Source: Coriobacteriia bacterium (GTDB lineage Bacteria > Actinomycetota > Coriobacteriia > Coriobacteriales > UBA8131). Taken from it: 64,000 bases of DNA. The stretch is from positions 1 through 64,000 of the forward strand of contig WQXH01000005.1 of the NCBI GenBank assembly GCA_009784945.1. The letters run 5' to 3'. Each line of letters starts with the position of its first letter. Positions within the stretch are counted from its first letter, which is position 1. The position numbers and the translations under genes are program-made. The notes beneath the pieces are model-generated. The model saw only the letters and a program-made list of their open reading frames with translations, had not been told where the DNA came from and did not search any database. Positions 57,999 to 64,000 of this stretch are shown piece by piece.

Positions 57999-59534
57999 CT
58001 AAAGCGCCTTGATTATGTCTTCAACCCTGTCTTTGCAATCGCCAAAGAGCATGGCGGAGTTCTCCTTAAAGAAGAGCGGGTTTTGAACGCCGGCGTAGCC
58101 GGTTGCCATGGAGCGCTTAAAGATGATGACTTCTCCAGCCTTCCACACTTCTACGACCGGCATGCCGGCAATGGGGGAGTGGGGGTCGTCAAGGGCATCA
58201 GGGTTAACCGTATCGTTGGCGCCAATGACGAGTACAACATCGGTGTGAGGCATGTCGTCGTTGATTTCGTCCATCTCGAGCACGATGTCATAGGGCACCT
58301 TGGCCTCGGCAAGAAGCACGTTCATATGACCAGGCAGGCGGCCGGCTACGGGGTGGATGGCAAAACGTACGTTAATGCCACGCGCTCTCAGTTTTGAGGT
58401 GAGGCCTGCCACTGCGCTTTGTGCCTGGGCTACCGCCATGCCATAGCCCGGAGTGATGATGACACTTGAGGCGTTCTTGAGCAGTTCTGCAGCCTCGGCC
58501 GCCTGTACCTCGCGGTGCTCACCATAGTCTTTAGCTTCGCCAACGATGTCTCCGTCTGAGCCAAAGCCTCCGGCTATAACCGAGATGAAGTTTCTGTTCA
58601 TGGCCTTGCACATGATGTAGGAGAGGTAGGCACCGGATGAGCCCACCAGCGCACCGGTGATGATGAGCAGGTCATTATTGAGCGTAAAGCCCACGGCCGC
58701 CGCTGCCCATCCTGAGTAGGAGTTGAGCATGGAAACCACCACGGGCATGTCGCCGCCGCCAATGGCTCCCACGAGGTGGATTCCCAAGAGCAGCGACAAA
58801 ATGGTAGCCGCCGAAATCATGATGAGACCGGGCGTACCTTCGGGCATGAGGATAAAGAGCACCGTGAGGACGATAAAGACAAGCAGGACACCCAGGTTAA
58901 GGGCGTTGTGCGCCGGCAGCATCATTGGAGCACTTTTGATGCGCGCAGAAAGCTTGAGGAAGGCAACGATGGAGCCGGTAAAGGTGACGCCTCCAATAAA
59001 GATACCAACGAAGAGCTCTCCGGAGTGCAGCGGATCAAAATGTCCCGAGTCTGCAGCGGATAAATAGGCTACCCAGCCCACAAAGACTGCGGCAATACCT
59101 ACAAAGGAGTGGAAGAGCGCGATAAGCTCGGGCATACCCGTCATCTCTACGCGCATGGCGCGCATTACACCAATGATGGCTCCAATGCCCATGGCCACCA
59201 CAATGACGATAATCGCCCAGCTGGCTGCCGCAGGTTCAACCAGATGTAAAGACACCTCTCCTGCCGCATTTTGAGTGGAGTCTGAGATTCCCAAAACCGT
59301 ACCGAGGATGATGAAGACGAGGGCAATGGCCATGCCCAGCATACCAAGGATGTTTCCGCGCCTGGAGGACTCATGCTTGGAGAGTCCGGCCAGCGCCAAT
59401 ATGAATAAGAAGCCAGCGATGATATACGAGCCATGTACCAAAGAAAGGGGAAGCTCCAAGCCCGTTGTCTCCGCAAGGGGAAGGATGGGGATGGCTGCTG
59501 CTGCAATCAGGTTATGAGTCAACATGGCGCTCAC
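57999..59534 (-). CDS. pntB: NAD(P) transhydrogenase, beta subunit
   Basis: PntB forms most of the membrane channel and binds NADP(H). The 511-residue protein has about nine membrane segments, then the NADP domain with [37 protein letters not shown], and [16 protein letters not shown]. It overlaps pntA by 4 bases. Together they use the proton gradient to make NADPH from NADH. Confidence 0.95.
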   Translation of the reverse strand: MSAMLTHNLIAAAAIPILPLAETTGLELPLSLVHGSYIIAGFLFILALAGLSKHESSRRGNILGMLGMAIALVFIILGTVLGISDSTQNAAGEVSLHLVEPAAASWAIIVIVVAMGIGAIIGVMRAMRVEMTGMPELIALFHSFVGIAAVFVGWVAYLSAADSGHFDPLHSGELFVGIFIGGVTFTGSIVAFLKLSARIKSAPMMLPAHNALNLGVLLVFIVLTVLFILMPEGTPGLIMISAATILSLLLGIHLVGAIGGGDMPVVVSMLNSYSGWAAAAVGFTLNNDLLIITGALVGSSGAYLSYIMCKAMNRNFISVIAGGFGSDGDIVGEAKDYGEHREVQAAEAAELLKNASSVIITPGYGMAVAQAQSAVAGLTSKLRARGINVRFAIHPVAGRLPGHMNVLLAEAKVPYDIVLEMDEINDDMPHTDVVLVIGANDTVNPDALDDPHSPIAGMPVVEVWKAGEVIIFKRSMATGYAGVQNPLFFKENSAMLFGDCKDRVEDIIKAL

Positions 59535-61105
59535 CCCTTCCTAAACATCTTGAGCATGCGTTGAGTAACGGTAAAGCCACCAAAGACGTTAATCGAGGCA
59601 AGTAAGATGCCGAGGATGGAGAGTATGAGCATGGCCAGATTGGCACCAGCTAATACAGGAGCATCCTGATTAATGAGCACCAGACCCAGGAGGCATCCCA
59701 CCAAGATAATGCCTGAGATGGCATTGGTGACACTCATGAGCGGCGTATGCAAGGCGTGCGAGACGTTGCCAATAACGTAAAAGCCAATGACCACCGAGAG
59801 CATGAGCACCATGAAGTGCCCAATAAGCCCTGAGGGCGAGATGGTAAAGAGTGCAAGCAAGGCCAAGGCACAGGTAGCCAAGACAGCGTAGGTGATGCGC
59901 CTGTCCATGGGTTTTTTATCAGGTGTGGGCGCGGGAGCCGGGGGTGTTATCTCAGGCTGTTTGGGGGCAGCAGAAACTGCTACTTCTGGTGGAGGCCACA
60001 TGATGGCTCCATCTTGGGCCACCAGCATGCCGCGTTGTACCACGTCTTCCAGATTGAGTATGAGCTCGCCGTCTTTTTGGGGAGTAAGCAGCTTCATGAG
60101 GTTGACGATGTTTTGACTAAAGAGCTGCGATGCCTGCGTGGGCAGTCTGCCAGGCAAATCGGTGTAGCCGATGATTTTGACACCGTTTGCTGTGGTAACT
60201 ATCTCATCGGGACGAGAGCCTTCAACATTGCCTCCTGCTCCTGCGGCCATGTCTACGATAACGCTGCCAGGTTTCATGGAGGCAACCATCTCGGAAGTCA
60301 AAAGGCGAGGAGCTGGGCGTCCGGGAATGAGGGCAGTGGTCACGATAATGTCCACCTCGCGCGCTTGCTCGGCATACATGCGAGCCGCAGCAGCAGCATA
60401 GTTGGCCGTAGCCTCTTTGGCGTAGCCATCGGTGGACTGTTGGCTTTCTGCCTCTACTACTACAAACTCTGCGCCCATCGACTCTACTTCTTCTGCTACT
60501 TCTGCACGTATATCGGTGGCACGTACGATGGCACCCAGGGAGTTAGCCGTACCAATGGCAGCAAGACCAGCAACACCAGCGCCTGAGACAAAGACCTTGG
60601 CAGGGGGTACCTTGCCAGCAGCGGTAACCTGCCCGGTAAAAAAGGAGCCAAATACGTTAGCTGCCTCAATAACGGCACGGTAGCCGCCGATGTTTGCCAT
60701 GGATGAGATGACATCAAGAGACTGCGCACGCGATATACGTGGAACAGAGTCCATGGCAAGCACCTTGAGCTGCGCAGCCGCCAGTCTCTCCAAAAGCTCA
60801 GGGTTTCGCGGAGCGCCTATCAGGGCAATAAGGTAGGCTCCCGCCTTCATAGCGCCTATCTCGCGCTCTGTTGGTTCGTTAATCTTTGCAATAATGTCCG
60901 AAGCCCAGACCTCCCCAGAGCTCGCAATGCGCGCTCCAGCCTCAGTGTATTCCTCATCGAGAAACGCAGCCTTAGTACCTGCTCCAGCCTCAACCACGAC
61001 CTCATAGCCTAGCTTTATCAGCTGTGCTACCGACTTGGGTGTACCGGCAACGCGTGTCTCTCGAGCCTCGGATTCCATCGGAATCCCTATAATCATTAAT
61101 ACCAC
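59531..61105 (-). CDS. pntA: NAD(P) transhydrogenase, alpha subunit (fused)
   Basis: The 524-residue protein is a full-length PntA. The NAD-binding domain (1-380) carries the family opening [21 protein letters not shown] and [30 protein letters not shown]. Four membrane segments in the last 110 residues include [12 protein letters not shown]. In some bacteria these parts are separate genes, but here they are fused. A Pro-rich linker ([16 protein letters not shown]) joins them. Confidence 0.95.
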   Translation of the reverse strand: MVLMIIGIPMESEARETRVAGTPKSVAQLIKLGYEVVVEAGAGTKAAFLDEEYTEAGARIASSGEVWASDIIAKINEPTEREIGAMKAGAYLIALIGAPRNPELLERLAAAQLKVLAMDSVPRISRAQSLDVISSMANIGGYRAVIEAANVFGSFFTGQVTAAGKVPPAKVFVSGAGVAGLAAIGTANSLGAIVRATDIRAEVAEEVESMGAEFVVVEAESQQSTDGYAKEATANYAAAAARMYAEQAREVDIIVTTALIPGRPAPRLLTSEMVASMKPGSVIVDMAAGAGGNVEGSRPDEIVTTANGVKIIGYTDLPGRLPTQASQLFSQNIVNLMKLLTPQKDGELILNLEDVVQRGMLVAQDGAIMWPPPEVAVSAAPKQPEITPPAPAPTPDKKPMDRRITYAVLATCALALLALFTISPSGLIGHFMVLMLSVVIGFYVIGNVSHALHTPLMSVTNAISGIILVGCLLGLVLINQDAPVLAGANLAMLILSILGILLASINVFGGFTVTQRMLKMFRKG

Positions 61106-61160
61106 ATCCTTTCACCTTAAGAACGCAAAGTTCACTTATTACATTATAGTCGGGAGAGCC

Positions 61161-62051
61161 ATGTACAAAGACGAAATAAATCAAGACAGCCAATGGAGTC
61201 AGCAAGACTCAAAAACCAGTGAGCTCTTTGCTCAGCTGGTGGCAGTGGTAGCCATGCTCAGAAGCGAGAACGGCTGCCCTTGGGATAGAGAGCAGACCCA
61301 CGAAAGTATCACCAAGAATATGATTGAGGAGGCATACGAGGCGGTTGAGGCCATTGAGATGAAAAGCCCTGGCCTGCTTAAGGAAGAGCTGGGTGATGTG
61401 CTTTTGCAGGTGGTGCTGCACGCTCAGATTGCCCTTGAGGCCAAAGAATTTACGCTTGATGAGGTTATTGAGGGCATCTGCAAGAAGCTCATCAGTCGCC
61501 ACCCGCATGTCTTTGGCAATGACGCATCCTTTGCCGCTGCGGGCTTTACTCCAGAAGAGATCATTCTGATCGAAGAAGCCACCAGCGCAGAGTCCACCCT
61601 CAAGGTATGGGATAAAATGAAGTCCATCGAAAAGCAGCGCAGGGCAGATGCTCTGGGTATTCCTGTGCAAAGCGAGTCGTTGCTGGCGAGTGTTCCCAAG
61701 AGCGAGCCGGCGCTCATGCAGGCACAGGACATCTCCTGCAAGGCCGTTGCTGTTGGCTTTGAGTGGGAGGATCTTACAGGGCTTACCGATAAACTCGCCG
61801 AGGAGTTTGAGGAATTTGCCCAGGCAGAGGCCGGAAGCCTTGAGGCCGAAGAAGAGTTTGGCGACATACTCTTTACGCTGGTTAACATTGCTCGCTGGAG
61901 CAATATCGATGCCGAAGCAGCACTGCGCCGCTCCTGCGACAAGTTTCGCCACCGCTGGGCGGCCATGGAAGGCCGAGCTGAGCAGGAAGGCTTTGATTTA
62001 AGAGAGCTCGACTACCAAGGCTGGGATGATTTGTGGAATGAGGTTAAGTAA
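61161..62051 (+). CDS. mazG: Nucleoside triphosphate pyrophosphohydrolase MazG
   Basis: MazG hydrolyses NTPs and damaged nucleotides to monophosphates. I use ATG 61,161; the track start lies in the pntA start region. The 296-residue protein has two MazG domains. The first has CPWDREQTHESITKNMIEEAYEAVEAI and EELGDVLLQVVLHAQI. The second has EEFEEF and EEEFGDILFTLVNIARW. The acidic EExxE...ExxD sets bind Mg. It is divergent from pntA with about 55 bases between. Confidence 0.93.
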   Translation: MYKDEINQDSQWSQQDSKTSELFAQLVAVVAMLRSENGCPWDREQTHESITKNMIEEAYEAVEAIEMKSPGLLKEELGDVLLQVVLHAQIALEAKEFTLDEVIEGICKKLISRHPHVFGNDASFAAAGFTPEEIILIEEATSAESTLKVWDKMKSIEKQRRADALGIPVQSESLLASVPKSEPALMQAQDISCKAVAVGFEWEDLTGLTDKLAEEFEEFAQAEAGSLEAEEEFGDILFTLVNIARWSNIDAEAALRRSCDKFRHRWAAMEGRAEQEGFDLRELDYQGWDDLWNEVK

Positions 62052-62709
62052 CAGGTTCCAGTGCTCGCATGAGCGCACTGAGCTTTTCTGGGTCTTTGTG
62101 GCCAGGGTGGTGCTCAACGCCAGTCATGAGGTCAATCATCTCGGCCTCAGTTTCTTGGATGAGCTCCACAGCGTTTTGAGGGGTGATTCCTCCGGCCAGG
62201 ATTACCGGACAGCTCACTGCTTGCTTGAGCAGCCTAAAAGCTGACACATCAACACTTCCTCCACGGGTGGCGTTTTCTGGCGTCCGGGGATCAAAGAGCA
62301 GGGCAAACACACCAATATCGCAAAAATCCAAAGCGGTTTGCTCAAGCTCTGCAGTGTTGGGAAACAAGGTCTTGATGACCTTGATGCCCTTTGCACCAAG
62401 GTCATCAACAAGAGCTTTGGTATCGCTCGGAGACTGGCTATCATGCAGCTGAATGTAGCTTGGCTGAGCCTGCTTGCCCAGCGCATTAACAAGCTCCAGC
62501 ACCCTTGCTGGCTTTCCGCCGGTTACCATGCAGGTTTTGGCTTTACCCCCAAAAGCAGAAATGAGCTCCTTTGCTTTTGTATGGTTGAGATTCCAGGGCA
62601 CGGGTCTGGGGTACTCAACCACAAAGCCCAGCACATCAACACCAGCGCGTAAGCACAAATGGGCATCATCAAGGTTCATCAGCCCGCATATTTTGACTAT
62701 TGGCCGCAT
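62044..62709 (-). CDS. trpF: Phosphoribosylanthranilate isomerase
   Basis: TrpF catalyses the third step of tryptophan synthesis. The 221-residue barrel protein has VKICGLMNLDDAHLCLRAGVDVLGFV, with the catalytic Cys in KICG, LLFDPR as the general acid Asp, and the phosphate loop ILAGGITPQNA. It overlaps trpC by 13 bases and converges on mazG with an 8-base overlap. Confidence 0.94.
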   Translation of the reverse strand: MRPIVKICGLMNLDDAHLCLRAGVDVLGFVVEYPRPVPWNLNHTKAKELISAFGGKAKTCMVTGGKPARVLELVNALGKQAQPSYIQLHDSQSPSDTKALVDDLGAKGIKVIKTLFPNTAELEQTALDFCDIGVFALLFDPRTPENATRGGSVDVSAFRLLKQAVSCPVILAGGITPQNAVELIQETEAEMIDLMTGVEHHPGHKDPEKLSALMRALEPVT

Positions 62710-63449
62710 GAACTGCCACCTCTCTCTATTACAAGACCATCAAAGAGGGTCTGCATGTTTGGCGCACGCCAGAGCGCCGTTCCTACGAGCACCGCATGAG
62801 CACCGGCCAATGCAGCTATTCTTGCATCAGCCGGTGTATGAATGCCGCTCTCGCTTATGACAACAGCCCCCTTGGGCGCATGAGGGGCAAGCTCAGCAGT
62901 TCTTGTGGGCCCGCCCTCATCCTTTTCTAAGCTCGCAATGTTTTTGTTATTGATTCCTATAAGGCGCGCTCCCAGATCTTTGGCAAGCTTCATCTCATCA
63001 AGTGCGCAAACCTCTACGAGTGGCTCCAACCCAAGCTCAAGCGCTAAGGCATAGAGAGTTTGCAAACGGTGCTCATCCAGCATCGCACAGATGAGCAACA
63101 CCGCCTGTGCGCCCAGAGATTTCGTCTCCTCAAGCTGCTCGCTCGTTGTAATGAAATCCTTACGCAATACGGGCACCGGCACCGCATGCACAATGTCTGC
63201 AAGCAAACTTGTGCTGCCGCCAAAGTGCACGCCTTCTGTTACCACCGACAAAATGGGAGCGCCGTACGAAACCAGCTGCCTTGCCACCTCTACAGGATTG
63301 CGTCCACTCAAAAGATTGCCCTCTTTGGGCGAGATGCACTTGATATCAGGTATAACCGCAATAAGACCCTCAGCGTTTTTAGCTGCTATTGCTGCTAAAA
63401 GCGCACTTCGTCTCTGAGGAGCGCCACGCTTCTGCGCTGCCACAGTCAT
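62697..63449 (-). CDS. trpC: Indole-3-glycerol phosphate synthase
   Basis: TrpC catalyses the fourth step of tryptophan synthesis. The 250-residue barrel shows VIPDIKCISPKEG (catalytic Lys), ILSVVTEGVHFGGS, VLRKDFITTSEQLEE (second Lys), LEPLVEVCALDEM (Glu), LIGINNKN and VVISESGIHTPADA. The N-terminus is about 10-15 residues shorter than usual. It overlaps trpD by 4 bases. Confidence 0.94.
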   Translation of the reverse strand: MTVAAQKRGAPQRRSALLAAIAAKNAEGLIAVIPDIKCISPKEGNLLSGRNPVEVARQLVSYGAPILSVVTEGVHFGGSTSLLADIVHAVPVPVLRKDFITTSEQLEETKSLGAQAVLLICAMLDEHRLQTLYALALELGLEPLVEVCALDEMKLAKDLGARLIGINNKNIASLEKDEGGPTRTAELAPHAPKGAVVISESGIHTPADARIAALAGAHAVLVGTALWRAPNMQTLFDGLVIERGGSSCGQ

Positions 63450-64000
63450 GCCGTATCCCCAAATGAGTTAGACATTTCTATGAGTTCGGCAAGCTTTCTT
63501 GATGCCTCGCCGCTGTCGATGAGCTCATTTGCCAAGCCAATGCCAGCTTCTATGGTTTTGGCTTTGCTGCCTACCACCAAGGCAGCAGCAGAGTTCAAGA
63601 CAATGACATTGCGCCTTGGGCCGCTTATGTCTCCTAAAAAGACACCATTGATTGTTTGGGCATTGACATCGGGAGAGCCGGTTTTAATGTCTTCAAGCGA
63701 GCAACGCTCCAGGCCAAAGTCCTCTGGGGCAATATCAAAGGTGTTCACCTCTCCGTCTTTTAGGTGATTGATGCGCGTTGGCCCCAGTAAAGATATCTCA
63801 TCCAAGCCATCTAATCCGTGAACAAACATGGCATTGGTGTAGCCTAACTCCTTTGCCACATAGGTAACAACATCGAGCAGTTCCAGCTTGTACACGCCCA
63901 GCAAATGCCTGGAAGCAAAGGCAGGATTAATCAAAGGCCCAATGATGGAATAGAAGATGGTTTTAATGCCCAGGTCTTGCTCGGGCGGAAGTACCTTGAG
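63446..64000 (-). CDS. trpD: Anthranilate phosphoribosyltransferase, C-terminal part (cut by window edge)
   Basis: The frame runs through the window edge, so the gene starts beyond 64,000. The visible 184 residues contain KTIFYSIIGPLINPAFASRHLLGVY, FVHGLDGLDEISLLGPTRINHL, and FGLERCSLEDIKTG. They match the C-terminal domain of TrpD, which adds phosphoribose to anthranilate (using PRPP from Prs). The track's ATG at 63,934 is internal. Gene order is trpD-trpC-trpF. Confidence 0.93.
   Translation of the reverse strand, partial: LKVLPPEQDLGIKTIFYSIIGPLINPAFASRHLLGVYKLELLDVVTYVAKELGYTNAMFVHGLDGLDEISLLGPTRINHLKDGEVNTFDIAPEDFGLERCSLEDIKTGSPDVNAQTINGVFLGDISGPRRNVIVLNSAAALVVGSKAKTIEAGIGLANELIDSGEASRKLAELIEMSNSFGDTA

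Noticed and set aside
58723-59067. Plus-strand ORFs opposite pntB
   Set aside because: They are shadows of a well-supported gene on the other strand.

Overview
The window looks like chromosome of a Coriobacteriia actinobacterium, most likely Eggerthellaceae. The pointers are a membrane-bound LuxR regulator beside an MFS transporter, tungstate uptake, a proton-translocating transhydrogenase, leaderless-looking starts and the gene orders seen here. The genus cannot be named from sequence alone.

Region 1 (1-16,546) is accessory DNA stacked against the 3' end of an intact tRNA-Val gene (16,547-16,621, minus strand). Copies of the last 44-47 bases of that tRNA recur at 2,352 and 5,344. They divide the region into three tandem integrated elements: A (1-2,351, open on the left), B (2,396-5,343) and C (5,391-16,546). 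A ends in a decayed tyrosine recombinase. B carries an AbiE toxin-antitoxin pair, a MITE-like element with a dead mobC, and the last 23 codons of an integrase. C has a full-length integrase gene and an excisionase-like gene. Its cargo is TnpV, MobC, an HNH protein coupled to an unknown protein, an EcoRII-type restriction-modification set with Vsr, a DUF6119/TIGR04141 protein and a zinc-finger protein. Short CTGCCACCA repeats flank B and C and look like integrase arm sites.

Region 2 (16,547-28,538) is housekeeping: tRNA-Val, tRNA-Gln, birA, a MATE exporter, pth-prs-glmU, a large L,D-transpeptidase, ruvCAB with a LexA-like box, a DUF6483 gene and a pyridoxine kinase.

Region 3 (28,745-37,209, minus) is a class B sortase pilus locus: a 1,320-residue beta-helix adhesin, a signal-peptidase-like protein without its catalytic serine, a pilin, a sortase B and a Thr-Pro-rich membrane surface protein.

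Region 4 (38,038-49,405, plus) is a core growth cluster: rny, a GHKL ATPase, a coiled-coil protein, a DUF177 protein, rpsB-tsf, pyrH-frr-uppS-cdsA-dxr, with a mazEF module between tsf and pyrH on the other strand.

Region 5 (49,413-64,000) holds tupABC, recO, an MFS transporter with its probable LuxR regulator, a bacterial carnitine/choline acyltransferase homologue, pntAB, mazG and the trpD-trpC-trpF genes running off the right edge.

The least explained signal is a repeated structured sequence of about 118 nt, with copies near 24.6, 27.1, 39.7 and 45.9 kb. Three copies show compensatory changes in nested stems around conserved loops, and three of the four end less than 25 nt upstream of a start codon. 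I do not recognise it as a known RNA class. The HNH/unknown gene pair in element C is the best candidate for an undescribed defence system.
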